A stretch of DNA of 64,000 bases from Nocardia abscessus (GCF_015477775.1 NZ_JADLQO010000012.1:186001-250000); one strand, 5' to 3'. Positions 46,444 through 55,741 are shown, numbered from the stretch's first letter. A program made the numbers and translations. Notes: a model not told the origin generated them from the sequence alone.

Positions 46444-47379
46444 GTGCTGTCAGTAGTGCCGAGTCCCGTGACCGTGCGGGCGCCGTCGAAGGTGAACCTC
46501 CATCTCGGAGTGGGCGACCTGCGTGCCGACGGCTACCACGACCTGACCACGGTGTTCCAAGCACTGTCCCTGAGCGACGATCTGGAGATCTCCCCGTCGG
46601 GGTCGCTGGCCGTGCGGGTCACCGGAGAGGGCGCCGCGGAAGTGCCGACCGACCGGACGAACCTGGTATGGAAGGCGGCCGTCCGGCTCGCCCACCTGGG
46701 CGGCCGCGCTCCCCTGGTGGAAATCGCCATCGCCAAAGGTATTCCGGTGGCCGGGGGCATGGCGGGCGGCAGCGCCGACGCCGCCGCCGCGCTGGTCGGG
46801 CTGAACGAGCTGTGGGACCTGGGCTTGTCCAGGGAGGAACTCGGCGCGGTTGCGGCCGAACTCGGCAGTGACGTGCCGTTCGCGCTGCACGGCGGCACCG
46901 CGCTCGGCACCGGTCGCGGTGAGCGCCTGTTGCCGGTGCTGTCGCGCAATACCTTTCACTGGGTGCTCGCCTTCGCCAAGGGCGGCCTGTCCACGCCCGC
47001 GGTGTTCGCCGAACTCGACCGGTTGCGCGAGCACGGCGACCCGCCTCGGCTCGGCGAGCCGCAGCGGCTGATGCAGGCGCTGGCCTCCGGGGACCCGGGG
47101 CAGCTCGCGCCACTGCTCGGCAACGATCTCCAGGCGGCGGCGGTGTCGCTGAAGCCGGAGCTGCGCCGCACGCTGCGGGCGGGCGTGACCGCGGGCGCGC
47201 TGGCCGGGCTGGTCTCCGGCTCCGGGCCCACCTGCGCGTTCCTCTGTGAGAGCGAGGAATCGGCCATCTCGGTGGCCGCCGAACTCGCGGGCGCGGGCGT
47301 GTGCCGCAGCGTGCGGACGGCCAGTGGGCCCGTGCCGGGTGCGCGCATCCTCAGCGGCGAACCGTCCGGGAAGCACTGA
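46444..47379 (+). CDS. ispE: 4-diphosphocytidyl-2-C-methyl-D-erythritol kinase
   Basis: A 311-residue GHMP kinase of the MEP isoprenoid pathway. The N-terminal APSKVNLHLGVGDLRADGYH block, the ATP loop PVAGGMAGGSADAAAAL and the C-terminal SGSGPTCAFL are visible. GTG 46444 is chosen: TAGGCT (46430-46435) sits 8 bases upstream with no ribosome site, as for a leaderless message. GTG 46456 is an alternative. ispE lies near ksgA in M. tuberculosis (Rv1011, Rv1010); here an LLM gene, an ABC-F gene and copZ are inserted between them. Confidence 0.93.
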   Translation: MLSVVPSPVTVRAPSKVNLHLGVGDLRADGYHDLTTVFQALSLSDDLEISPSGSLAVRVTGEGAAEVPTDRTNLVWKAAVRLAHLGGRAPLVEIAIAKGIPVAGGMAGGSADAAAALVGLNELWDLGLSREELGAVAAELGSDVPFALHGGTALGTGRGERLLPVLSRNTFHWVLAFAKGGLSTPAVFAELDRLREHGDPPRLGEPQRLMQALASGDPGQLAPLLGNDLQAAAVSLKPELRRTLRAGVTAGALAGLVSGSGPTCAFLCESEESAISVAAELAGAGVCRSVRTASGPVPGARILSGEPSGKH

Positions 47380-47658
47380 CCGCCGCGGACCAGCGCGCCG
47401 GCTTGCGGGTGACGACAGCACCGCGCTGGTCGAGCAGGGGCGCGGTCCAGCGGGAGCACAGTCCGCCGCGGTATCAATCACGCCGCGGCGAGCGCCGCCG
47501 GGTCGAGCGCATCGCGGCGGCGACATGCGGCTCGGTCGGCGCGGACGCGCGAATCCGTTCACGGTTCCCGCGCCTATCGGGGCGCGGGCCCTCCGCCGGC
47601 GATGGCGGTCCGCTCACCGCTCGGACATCGAACCCGCGCACCCGGTCTACAGCGTTGC
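47380..47658. other. Intergenic region, ispE to LLM gene (convergent)
   Basis: About 279 bases between convergent stops. Overlapping short open frames occur in several phases but none resembles a protein family. No clear terminator hairpin was picked out by eye. Confidence 0.4.
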
Positions 47659-48507
47659 TCAGAAAAGCACGTCGGCGAGCCGGTCGATTTGATCGGCATC
47701 GCGTCCGTAGCAGTAGAACATGACCTCGTCCGCGCCGAGATCATCGAATTCGGCCACGGTCGCGCGGATCTGCGCGGGCGTGCTGAGCATTCCGGCGAGA
47801 ATGCCTTCGGTGTAGCCGCTGAACGCGTAGTAGGCGCCCATCGATGCGCGGGCGTCCTCGATCACCTCGTCGGGGCCGAGCGCCACGTTGACCTGGGCGA
47901 CGATTCTCGGCGCACCCGGCCGGCCATTGTCCGTCCAGGAACGGCGCACGGTGTCGAAAAGCCCGCCCGCCCAGGAGGGCGGTGCGGCGGCGAGGAACCC
48001 TCCACCGCACCGGCCGACGCGCTCGAGTGCGGCGGGCTGGAAACCGCCGAACAGGATTTCCGGTCCTTCCGGTCGCAGCGGCGCGGGGCCGATCGGCCCG
48101 CACTCGTCGCTGAAGGGCTCCCCGGACCACAGGCGGCGCATGAGCGCGATCTGCTCGTCGAGGCGGCGGCCCCGAGTCCGCGGGTCGGTGCCCGAGGCGA
48201 GATGGTCGTCGGCGCGGCCGCCGACGCCGAGGCCGAGCACCAGACGGCCGCCGGACATGCGGTCCAGCGTGGCGACCTGCTTGGTGAGCAGCACCGGGTC
48301 GCGCAGTGGGGCGAGCAGCACTTCGGTCTGGAGCTTGACGCGAGTGGTCGCACCGGCGAGCGTGGCCAGCGCGATCAGCGGTTCGGGATTGTCGTAGACC
48401 AGCCGGTCCAGCAGGCCGAGTGTGCGGAACGGGCCCGCGTCGGCGCGCCGGGCCCAGGCGAGCAGGGCGGCGGGATCGGAAATGGGCAGGCCGAGGCCGA
48501 CGTGCAT
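47659..48507 (-). CDS. LLM class flavin/F420-dependent oxidoreductase
   Basis: A 282-residue luciferase-like monooxygenase-fold enzyme, TIM barrel, with the start MHVGLGLPISDPAALLAWAR, then LATLAGATTRVKLQTEVLLAP and GRLVLGLGVGGRADD. In actinobacteria many such proteins use F420 rather than FMN. The ATG at 48507 has GGAGG 7 bases upstream. It is divergent from an ABC-F gene, and two palindromes for an unidentified regulator lie between them. The substrate is unknown. Confidence 0.87.
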   Translation of the reverse strand: MHVGLGLPISDPAALLAWARRADAGPFRTLGLLDRLVYDNPEPLIALATLAGATTRVKLQTEVLLAPLRDPVLLTKQVATLDRMSGGRLVLGLGVGGRADDHLASGTDPRTRGRRLDEQIALMRRLWSGEPFSDECGPIGPAPLRPEGPEILFGGFQPAALERVGRCGGGFLAAAPPSWAGGLFDTVRRSWTDNGRPGAPRIVAQVNVALGPDEVIEDARASMGAYYAFSGYTEGILAGMLSTPAQIRATVAEFDDLGADEVMFYCYGRDADQIDRLADVLF

Positions 48508-48623
48508 GGGAATCCTCCAGAGGACAAGCGAATGGGAACGGTGGCCGCCCGCCGACACCTCGATACGAGGCGGGCGACCCACTCTGCGGCTGTACTTCTG
48601 GGGAGCGCCGATTCGGTTTCAGT

Positions 48624-48642
48624 GAACGAACAGTGTTCGTTC
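48624..48642. promoter_or_regulatory. 19-bp palindrome, operator candidate 1
   Basis: GAACGAACAGTGTTCGTTC is a perfect palindrome around its central base. It lies in the LLM/ABC-F divergent gap, 117 bases upstream of the LLM start and 135 bases upstream of the ABC-F start. The size and symmetry suit a TetR-type repressor, none of which is encoded next to it. Confidence 0.65.
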
Positions 48643-48655
48643 GATGCGAATCTAA

Positions 48656-48670
48656 ACGAACAACGTTCGT
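48656..48670. promoter_or_regulatory. 15-bp palindrome, operator candidate 2
   Basis: ACGAACAACGTTCGT repeats the ACGAAC/GTTCGT arms of the palindrome at 48624-48642, with centres 30 bases apart. Two copies suggest cooperative binding by one regulator. Confidence 0.6.
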
Positions 48671-48776
48671 CCCGCAAGCCTGCCCGCCGTTCGCCGGGCC
48701 GACGGCCGCCCTGCCCCGGTCGGTACGCTGACTCGGGGCGATCATCGGGCCGCCCGCGCAAGACACGGAAGGATCC

Positions 48777-50588
48777 ATGTCCAACCTGATCAACCTCGAA
48801 CAGGTCCACAAGAGCTTCGGGATCAAGCCGCTGCTGGACAACGTCTCGCTCGGCGTGCACGCGGGCGAGCGGATCGGTGTCGTCGGCCTCAACGGCGGCG
48901 GCAAGACCACCCTGCTCGAGGTGCTCACCGGCATCGAGGAACCGGACAGCGGCCGGGTCAGCAGGCTCGGCGGCCTGCGCATGGCCGTGGTGACCCAGCG
49001 CGGTGTCCTGCCCCCGGGCGCGACGGTCGGTTCGGTGGTGCTGGCGGGCCTGGCCGACGACGCCATGACCGACGAGGTCGCCGAGCACGAATGGGCCGCC
49101 GACCCGCGGATCCGCTCGGTGATGGACGGTATCGGCATCGCGGATCTGGGCATGGACACCCTGGTGGACAACCTCTCCGGCGGCGAACGCCGCCGGGTCG
49201 CGCTCGCCGCCGCGCTGGTGCGCGAACTCGACCTGCTGGTGCTGGACGAGCCGACCAACCACCTGGACGTGGAGGGCGTGCAGTGGCTGGCCGAGCACCT
49301 GCTCGGCCGCCGCAGCGCCCTGGTCGTGGTGACGCACGATCGCTGGTTCCTGGACACCGTCGCCACCAACACCTGGGAAGTGGTCGGCGGCAAGGTCGAA
49401 AGCTACGAGGGCGGTTACGGCGACTGGATCTTCGCCCGCGCCGAGCGCGCCCGTCAGGCGGACGCGAGCGAAGCCAGGCGACGCAACCTGGCCCGCAAGG
49501 AACTGGCCTGGCTGCGGCGCGGCCCGCAGGCGCGCACCTCCAAGCCGCGCTACCGGGTCGAAGCCGCCGAAGCCCTGATCGCCGACGTGCCACCGCCGCG
49601 CGACAGCGTCTCGCTGGCCGCCTTCGCGCGCAAGCGCCTCGGCCGCGTGGTCGTCGAACTGGAGGACGCCACGCTCACCACCCCGGACGGCCGGGAACTG
49701 GTGCGGGACCTGACCTGGCGGCTGGCGCCGGGCGAGCGCGTCGGCCTGGTGGGCGTCAACGGCTCGGGCAAGACGACGCTGCTGCGCGCGCTGGCCGGAG
49801 ACACCGGCCCGGACGGCTCGACCCTCGCCGCGGGCAAGCGCGTCCAAGGCCAGACCGTGCAGATCGGCTGGCTGCGCCAGGAACTCGACGACCTGCCGAC
49901 CCATCTGCGCGTGCTGGAGGCGGTGCAGCAGGTCGCCCAGCGAATCATGCTGGGCGACAAGGAGGTCTCGGCGGGCCAGCTGGCCGAGCGGCTCGGCTTC
50001 ACGCCCGCCCGCCAGCGCACGCCGGTCGGCGACCTGTCCGGCGGCGAGCGTCGGCGCCTGCAACTCACCCGCATCCTCATGTCCGAGCCGAACGTGCTGC
50101 TACTCGACGAGCCGACCAACGACCTGGACATCGACACCCTGCAGCAGCTGGAGGACCTGCTCGACAATTGGGCGGGCACGCTGGTCGTGATCAGTCACGA
50201 CCGGTACCTCATCGAGCGGATCTGCGACTCGACCTGGGCGCTGTTCGGCGACGGCAGGCTCACGAACCTGCCCGGCGGCATCGAGGAGTACCTCGCCAAG
50301 CGCGCGACCCTCGCCGCGAACCGCACGCGCGCCGCGGCTCCGGAGGCCAAGCCCGCCGACGCCCCCGCCACCGACGCCGCGACCTACCGCGCGGCCCGCA
50401 AGGAGCTGACCCGCTTGGAACGCGCCATCGACAAGCTGTCCGAGCGCGAGCAGCGCTTGCACACCGCGCTGGCCGACGCGGCCACCGACCCGGACAAGCT
50501 GGTCACCCTGGGCGCGGAACTCAAGCAGGTGCTCGCCGAGAAGGAGACGGCCGAAGAGCGCTGGCTGGAACTGGCCGACGGCGTGTGA
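48777..50588 (+). CDS. ABC-F family ATPase
   Basis: A 603-residue ABC-F protein with two ATPase domains and no membrane segments. Walker A motifs are GLNGGGKTT and GVNGSGKTT, with signature LSGGE in both halves and two DEPTN boxes (DEPTNHLDVEGVQ and DEPTNDLDIDTLQ). A coiled-coil linker and an Ala/Lys/Glu-rich C-terminal coiled coil (EREQRLHTALADAATD) resemble Uup-type proteins. ABC-F proteins act on the ribosome, and some protect it from antibiotics. The ATG at 48777 has GGAAGG upstream. Housekeeping versus resistance function cannot be decided from sequence. Confidence 0.92.
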   Translation: MSNLINLEQVHKSFGIKPLLDNVSLGVHAGERIGVVGLNGGGKTTLLEVLTGIEEPDSGRVSRLGGLRMAVVTQRGVLPPGATVGSVVLAGLADDAMTDEVAEHEWAADPRIRSVMDGIGIADLGMDTLVDNLSGGERRRVALAAALVRELDLLVLDEPTNHLDVEGVQWLAEHLLGRRSALVVVTHDRWFLDTVATNTWEVVGGKVESYEGGYGDWIFARAERARQADASEARRRNLARKELAWLRRGPQARTSKPRYRVEAAEALIADVPPPRDSVSLAAFARKRLGRVVVELEDATLTTPDGRELVRDLTWRLAPGERVGLVGVNGSGKTTLLRALAGDTGPDGSTLAAGKRVQGQTVQIGWLRQELDDLPTHLRVLEAVQQVAQRIMLGDKEVSAGQLAERLGFTPARQRTPVGDLSGGERRRLQLTRILMSEPNVLLLDEPTNDLDIDTLQQLEDLLDNWAGTLVVISHDRYLIERICDSTWALFGDGRLTNLPGGIEEYLAKRATLAANRTRAAAPEAKPADAPATDAATYRAARKELTRLERAIDKLSEREQRLHTALADAATDPDKLVTLGAELKQVLAEKETAEERWLELADGV

Positions 50589-50627
50589 GCCGCACCGCCG
50601 TCACTGCCTCGCGACCCTTGCACGCAG

Positions 50628-50644
50628 ATACCCTTAGGGGGTAT
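50628..50644. promoter_or_regulatory. CsoR-like operator
   Basis: ATACCCTTAGGGGGTAT is a near-palindrome of the TACCC/GGGTA type bound by copper-sensing CsoR repressors. A second GGGATACCCCC half-site follows near 50661. It lies 60 bases upstream of the copZ-like gene. Confidence 0.6.
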
Positions 50645-50703
50645 GTTTCAACCGTCGGGATACCCCCGGATCGTATGAGAATCTGGATGCGAAGGAGTCG
50701 GAC

Positions 50704-50910
50704 ATGCCCACCACCACCTACACCGTCACGGGGATGACCTGCGGGCACTGCGTCAGCTCCGTCAAGACCGAGATCGGCAAGATCGACGGTGTGACGAGCG
50801 TCGACGTCGACCTCGCCAGCGGCGCGGTCCGGGTCGACAGCACCGCGCCGATCGCCGAGGCCGACATCGTCGCCGCCGTCGACGAAGCCGGTTACGAAGT
50901 CGCCGTCTGA
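50704..50910 (+). CDS. copZ: CopZ-like heavy-metal-binding chaperone
   Basis: A 68-residue single HMA domain. The metal site is GMTCGHC with Cys13 and Cys16, and the fold continues through KIDGVTSVDVDLASGAVRVD to DEAGYEV. Such proteins carry Cu(I) to a P-type ATPase. No copA or csoR lies beside it, but a CsoR-like operator precedes it. The ATG follows GAAGGAG. A long perfect hairpin stands between it and convergent ksgA. Confidence 0.9.
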   Translation: MPTTTYTVTGMTCGHCVSSVKTEIGKIDGVTSVDVDLASGAVRVDSTAPIAEADIVAAVDEAGYEVAV

Positions 50911-50930
50911 TCCGGTCTTCGCACACCCGC

Positions 50931-50970
50931 GCGGCTCCGCGCACCGGCCGATGCCGGTGCGCGGAGCCGC
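50931..50970. terminator. Bidirectional hairpin between copZ and ksgA
   Basis: A perfect inverted repeat with 18-bp arms (GCGGCTCCGCGCACCGGC and its complement) and the loop CGAT. It lies between convergent stops at 50910 and 50987, so it probably ends both transcripts. There is no clear T-run. Confidence 0.75.
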
Positions 50971-50986
50971 TGCCCTATGGGCAGTG

Positions 50987-51868
50987 CTACGCCTGGGCCG
51001 CCAAACGGACGAAGGCGGCGGTGTTGAGCGTTTCGCCGCGCGCGGTGGGGGCGATGCCCGCGGCGAGCAGGCGGCGCTCCGCTTCGGCGGGTGACCCGGC
51101 CCAGCCGGCGAGCGCCGCGCGAAGGGTCTTGCGGCGCTGCGCGAAGGCGGCGTCGACGACCTCGAAGACGCGGCGGCGGTGCCCGGCGTCCATCGGCCAC
51201 GGCGGCTGGTCGAAGCGATCGATCCGGACCAGACCCGACTCGACCCGTGGCACCGGCCAGAACACCTGGGTGCCGACCGCGCCCGCGCGCCGGACCGTGC
51301 CGAAGAAGCCCGCCTTCACACTGGGGACGCCGTAGGTCCGGTTGCCCGGCTCGGCGGCGAGCCGATCGGCCACCTCGGCCTGCACCATCACCAAAGCGAC
51401 CGCGATGCCGGGCAATTCGGCGAGCAGATGCAGCAGCACCGGCACGGCCACGTTGTACGGGAGATTGGCCACCAGCGCGGTGGGCTCGGCGGGCAGGTCC
51501 GCGGCGGTGACCCGCATCGCGTCCGCCTCGACCACCGACAGACGCCGCGCCAGCTCCGGCGCACGGTCGGCCACGGTTGCCGGAAGGTGCCCCGCCAGCA
51601 CGGGATCGATCTCGACCGCGACCACCGAGTCCACCACGTCCAGCAGCGCGAGGGTCAGCGAACCGAGACCGGGCCCGACCTCCAGCACCACGTCCCCGCG
51701 CCCCACCCCGGCGGCCGCGACGATCCGGCGCACGGTGTTCGCGTCGTGCACGAAGTTCTGGCCGAGCTGCTTGGTCGGCCGCACTCCGAATCGCTCGGCC
51801 AGTACCCGCACCTCGGCGGGCCCGAGCAGGGCCGCGCTCCCACGAGCGGAGATTTCAGGTTCGGACAC
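50987..51868 (-). CDS. ksgA: 16S rRNA dimethyladenosine transferase
   Basis: A 293-residue KsgA/RsmA that dimethylates two adjacent adenines in helix 45 of 16S rRNA. Motifs are KQLGQNFVHD, the SAM loop EVGPGLGSLT, and NLPYNV, the family's catalytic N-L-P-Y. The GTG at 51868 starts MSEPEISARG. The gene lies 50 bases downstream of rpfB on the same strand, the Rv1009-Rv1010 order of M. tuberculosis. Confidence 0.95.
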   Translation of the reverse strand: MSEPEISARGSAALLGPAEVRVLAERFGVRPTKQLGQNFVHDANTVRRIVAAAGVGRGDVVLEVGPGLGSLTLALLDVVDSVVAVEIDPVLAGHLPATVADRAPELARRLSVVEADAMRVTAADLPAEPTALVANLPYNVAVPVLLHLLAELPGIAVALVMVQAEVADRLAAEPGNRTYGVPSVKAGFFGTVRRAGAVGTQVFWPVPRVESGLVRIDRFDQPPWPMDAGHRRRVFEVVDAAFAQRRKTLRAALAGWAGSPAEAERRLLAAGIAPTARGETLNTAAFVRLAAQA

Positions 51869-51918
51869 CTCGAGAATCTATCAACCGCGCCGCGGCGACC
51901 CTCGGGGTCCGGTGAGCG

Positions 51919-53046
51919 TCAGCTGATGCCGAGCCGGCCGGTGCACGCGGGCCAGGCGCCCCAGCCCTGCCGCTGCCGGGTGATCTCGGCGATGGCGATC
52001 TGCTCTTCCCTGGTGGCCAGATCGGCGCGCGGCGCGTACCGCAGGCCGCCTTGGCGCTCCCAGGTGCCCTGGTCGAACTGCACGCCGCCGTAGTAACCGT
52101 TGCCGGTGTTGATCGACCAGTTGCCGGTGGACTCACACCGGGCCAGCGCGTCCCAGATCGCGCCGTCGCGTACGGGCGGCACCTCGGTGCCCGGCTTGGC
52201 GCCCTTGCGGACGGTCTTCGGCTGCGCCGCCACGGTCACCGTGGAATTGACGGCCCGACGGTCCACTTCCTGGCCGTTGACCATGGTGACCGCGAACGTG
52301 ACGTTCTGCACGCCGGGCGCGCCGGGCGATTCCACCACCGTGCGGCTCATGTTCATGGCCGGGTCTTCGATGACGTTCTCCGGCGGATCCAGCGGCAACG
52401 TCTCGGTGTGCTGTTCGACCCGCTTACGCGTCACCGTGACGCGCAGACCGTTCGTCAGCGGCGTGGACGCGGCGGGCTCGACGGTGTCCTGCTCGACCAG
52501 CGGGATGCCGGACACCTCGAGGAATTTGCCGACGGTGGGGGCGGCGGCGCGCACGTCCACCGGATTGCCGATGCCGTCGACCAGCGAGACCATGCGCGGT
52601 GTCGCGATCAGCAGCGTGGCGCCCTGCAGCGGGAGCCGCTCGTCGCGGGCGGGCGAGACGTAGACCTCTTTCGGGATCTTCAGTTGCTCGAGCGCCTCTC
52701 CCGCGGTCACGCCGGTGGTCCACACCTTCTGCGTCATCCCGTCGACGGACAGATCGACTTCGCGGGCGCGGTTGAGCGTGATGGTCGCGCCGTCGGCGAT
52801 GTGCGCGGCCAGGGCGGGCGCCACCTTGTCCCGGTCGGTCACGGCGAAGCCCGCGGCCTTCAGGACGCCGCGCACGTCACGCGACATGGTCGTCTGGAAC
52901 AGCTTCTCGCCGTCCACGACGACGGCCACCGTCTTGCGGTTCACGATCGCGAGCCCGGCGCCGACGATCAGCGTCAGCAGCAGCGCGGCGACCGCGATGT
53001 ACAGCAGCGGCGAACGCGACTGGTTGATCCGCGTGAAGGGGGACAT
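51919..53046 (-). CDS. rpfB: Resuscitation-promoting factor B
   Basis: A 375-residue secreted or membrane-anchored muralytic enzyme. In order: a hydrophobic N-terminal anchor (LLYIAVAALLLTLIVGAGLA), three DUF348 repeats (about residues 50-210), a G5 domain (about 215-290) and the C-terminal Rpf domain beginning AIWDALARCESTGNW, in which the glutamate after Cys is the catalytic residue. A second cysteine in WPACTG can form the disulfide. RpfB helps to restart growth from dormancy by cleaving peptidoglycan. ATG 53046 is used, with a nearby GTG at 53052. It lies in the conserved tatD-rpfB-ksgA order. Confidence 0.94.
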   Translation of the reverse strand: MSPFTRINQSRSPLLYIAVAALLLTLIVGAGLAIVNRKTVAVVVDGEKLFQTTMSRDVRGVLKAAGFAVTDRDKVAPALAAHIADGATITLNRAREVDLSVDGMTQKVWTTGVTAGEALEQLKIPKEVYVSPARDERLPLQGATLLIATPRMVSLVDGIGNPVDVRAAAPTVGKFLEVSGIPLVEQDTVEPAASTPLTNGLRVTVTRKRVEQHTETLPLDPPENVIEDPAMNMSRTVVESPGAPGVQNVTFAVTMVNGQEVDRRAVNSTVTVAAQPKTVRKGAKPGTEVPPVRDGAIWDALARCESTGNWSINTGNGYYGGVQFDQGTWERQGGLRYAPRADLATREEQIAIAEITRQRQGWGAWPACTGRLGIS

Positions 53047-53251
53047 GGTCACAGTACGATAACGAGGGGGAACGGGGCCGACAACCACAAGCTGCGGAAC
53101 AGCACCTTTTCAATATCACGATCAGATATCGACCCCGCAGGTAAATCACGAAACGGAAGCGCCGAAGTGACATAGAACACATCGCGCATATCCAGTCCCC
53201 TTGCGGGCATTCGTCACGCCCTCGGATATGCGGCCCTGGTGGACGCTCCGC

Positions 53252-54079
53252 TCAGATGCGGTAGACCCGCCGCGCGTTGGCCGTGGTGATCTTCGCCAGC
53301 TCCACCGGATCCTGCCCGCGCAATTCGGCCAGCGCGCGCACCGTGTACGGCAGGCAGTACGGCTCGTTCGGCGCGCCGCGGAACGGGTGCGGGGTCAGAT
53401 ACGGCGCGTCGGTCTCGACCAGGATCTGATCGTCGGGCACGACCTTGGCCGCTTCCCGCAGCTCGTGCGCGTTCTTGAAGCTCACGGTGCCGGAGAAACT
53501 CAGCACGTAACCCTCGGCCACACACGACAGCGCCATGTTCGTGTCCGAGGAGAAGCAGTGGAAGATAACGTTGTCCGGCGGGCCCTCGTCCAGCAGCACC
53601 GTCAGCAAGTCGTGATCGGCCTCGCGGTTGTGGATCATGAGCGGCTTGCGGATGCGCTTGGCCAGGTCGATGTGCCAGCGAAACCCCTCGATCTGCGTCT
53701 CGATGTCCGCGCAGCCCTCCAGCTTGCCCGGCCAGTAGTAATCCAGACCGGTCTCGCCGACGGCGACCACCCGCGGGTCGTCGGCCAGGCGCTCCAGCTC
53801 GGCCTTCGCGTCGTCATCGAGCGCGTTCGCCCTGGTCGGGTGCAACGCGACGGCGGCGAACACGCGATCGTCCCAGTGCGCGGCCCGCACCGCCCACCGA
53901 GCGGCGGCCAGGTCGTCGGCGACGGTGACCACCCGGCCGACCCCGACCGAAGCGGCGCGGTCCACGATCGCCGCGGTGGACGCCGCGTCGGTCGCGCCGC
54001 AGGCGTCCAGGTGGGTGTGCGCGTCCAGGATCGGCGACAGCGGCTCGGGCAACTCCGGCGCGGGACGTCCGGCGCTCAT
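53252..54079 (-). CDS. tatD: TatD family metal-dependent hydrolase
   Basis: A 275-residue TIM-barrel hydrolase. The metal motif DAHTHLD is near the N-terminus, then GETGLDYY, HNREADHDLL, HCFSSD and LVETDAPYL. TatD enzymes are 3'-5' exonucleases active in DNA repair or RNA quality control. The ATG at 54079 is divergent from metS, with about 98 bases between the starts. The pairing with metS and rpfB follows M. tuberculosis. Confidence 0.93.
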   Translation of the reverse strand: MSAGRPAPELPEPLSPILDAHTHLDACGATDAASTAAIVDRAASVGVGRVVTVADDLAAARWAVRAAHWDDRVFAAVALHPTRANALDDDAKAELERLADDPRVVAVGETGLDYYWPGKLEGCADIETQIEGFRWHIDLAKRIRKPLMIHNREADHDLLTVLLDEGPPDNVIFHCFSSDTNMALSCVAEGYVLSFSGTVSFKNAHELREAAKVVPDDQILVETDAPYLTPHPFRGAPNEPYCLPYTVRALAELRGQDPVELAKITTANARRVYRI

Positions 54080-54177
54080 CGGCGGCCACCACGCGGCGCG
54101 GACCGCACGCCCCGCGAATCGGCGACGGGCATATTCACGCGAGCGAAAGAATGCACGCGCATTACAGTAGACACACC

Positions 54178-55737
54178 ATGAGCGAAGCTGACCGCCCCGC
54201 CTTCTACATCACCACGGCCATCGCCTATCCGAACGGCGCGCCGCACATCGGGCATGCGTACGAGTACATCTCGGCCGACGCCATCGCCCGATTCAAGCGC
54301 CTCGACGGCTACGACGTGTTCTTCATGACCGGCACCGACGAGCACGGCCAGAAGATGCAGCAGGCCGCGGCCGCCGAGGGCATCCCGGTGGAAGAGCTCG
54401 CGGCCCGCAACTCCGATGTGTTCGAGGCGCTGGACAAGACGCTCGAAGTCTCCTTCGACCGGTTCATCCGCACGACCGACGAGGACCACCACGCCGCCTG
54501 CGCCGCCATCTGGGAGCGGATGCTGGCCAGCGGCGACATCTACCTGGGCAACTACTCGGGCTGGTACTCGGTGCGGGACGAGGCGTTCTACACCGACGAG
54601 GAGACCACGGTGCTGGAGGACGGCACCCGCGTCTCCACCGAGACCAGGACGCCGGTCACCTGGACCGAGGAGTCGAACTACTTCTTCCGGCTGTCGGCCT
54701 ACCAGGACAGGCTGCTGGCGCTCTACGAGGAGCATCCGGAGTTCATCGCGCCCGCCACCCGGCGCAACGAGATCGTCAGCTACGTGAAGGCGGGCCTGAA
54801 GGACCTGTCCATCTCGCGCACCACCTTCGACTGGGGTGTCCCGGTGCCCGACCATCCCGACCACGTCATGTACGTGTGGGTGGACGCGCTGACCAACTAC
54901 ATCACCGGCGTCGGCTTCCCGGACACCGAGTCCGCGGCGTTCGGCAAGTTCTGGCCCGCCGACGTGCACATCATCGGCAAGGACATCACGCGGTTCCACA
55001 CGGTGTACTGGCCCGCGTTCCTGCTGTCGGCCGGCGTGGAGCTGCCGAAACGCGTGTTCGTGCACGGGTTCCTGTACCACAAGGGCGAGAAGATGTCCAA
55101 GTCGGTCGGCAACGTGGTCGACCCACTGGAACTGGTCGAGAACTACGGCTTGGACGCGGTGCGCTTCTTCCTGCTGCGCGAGATCTCCTACGGCCAGGAC
55201 GGCAGCTACAGCCACGATGCCATCGTGAGCCGGATCAACAGCGACCTGGCCAACGAGTTCGGCAACCTGGTGCAGCGCAGCACCAAGCTGGTCGCGCGGG
55301 ACTGCGGCGGCGCGGTGCCGACGCCAGGCGTGTTCACCGACGACGACCGCGCCCTGCTCGATCTGGCGGGCGGCCTGCTGGAGCGCTGCCGCGCCGAATT
55401 CGACGCGCAGCAGATGCATCTGGCGCTCGAAGCGATCTGGCTGACGCTGGGCGAGACGAACCGGTACTTCTCCGCGCAGGCGCCGTGGGCGCTGGCGAAG
55501 TCCGGCACGCCGGAGGATCTCGCCCGCGAGGCGACCGTGCTGTACGTGACGCTGGAGGTACTGCGCATCGTCGCGATCCTGGTGCAGCCGGTGCTGCCGG
55601 GGTCGGCGAGCCGCATCCTCGATCAACTGGGGCAGCAGCGCAGGACTTTCGCCGATATCGCGACACCGATCGAGCCCGGCCTGGCGTTGCCCGCGCCGGA
55701 ACCGGTGTTCCCCAAGTACATCGAGCCGAAGGAATGA
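54178..55737 (+). CDS. metG: Methionyl-tRNA synthetase
   Basis: A 519-residue class I synthetase (metG, called metS in mycobacteria). The ATP signature HIGH is at residues 23-26 and KMSKS at 305-309, in an actinobacterial short form lacking the C-terminal dimer domain. ATG 54178 has no ribosome site, but TACAGT (54163-54168) sits 9 bases before it, so the message is probably leaderless. It is followed by a 26-bp perfect palindrome that should act as its terminator. Confidence 0.96.
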   Translation: MSEADRPAFYITTAIAYPNGAPHIGHAYEYISADAIARFKRLDGYDVFFMTGTDEHGQKMQQAAAAEGIPVEELAARNSDVFEALDKTLEVSFDRFIRTTDEDHHAACAAIWERMLASGDIYLGNYSGWYSVRDEAFYTDEETTVLEDGTRVSTETRTPVTWTEESNYFFRLSAYQDRLLALYEEHPEFIAPATRRNEIVSYVKAGLKDLSISRTTFDWGVPVPDHPDHVMYVWVDALTNYITGVGFPDTESAAFGKFWPADVHIIGKDITRFHTVYWPAFLLSAGVELPKRVFVHGFLYHKGEKMSKSVGNVVDPLELVENYGLDAVRFFLLREISYGQDGSYSHDAIVSRINSDLANEFGNLVQRSTKLVARDCGGAVPTPGVFTDDDRALLDLAGGLLERCRAEFDAQQMHLALEAIWLTLGETNRYFSAQAPWALAKSGTPEDLAREATVLYVTLEVLRIVAILVQPVLPGSASRILDQLGQQRRTFADIATPIEPGLALPAPEPVFPKYIEPKE

Positions 55738-55741
55738 CCCG

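Noticed and set aside
53047..53251. Possible cyclic-di-AMP (ydaO/yuaA) riboswitch upstream of rpfB
   Set aside because: Such riboswitches precede rpf genes in some actinobacteria, but the conserved purine-rich cores were not found in this 205-base leader.
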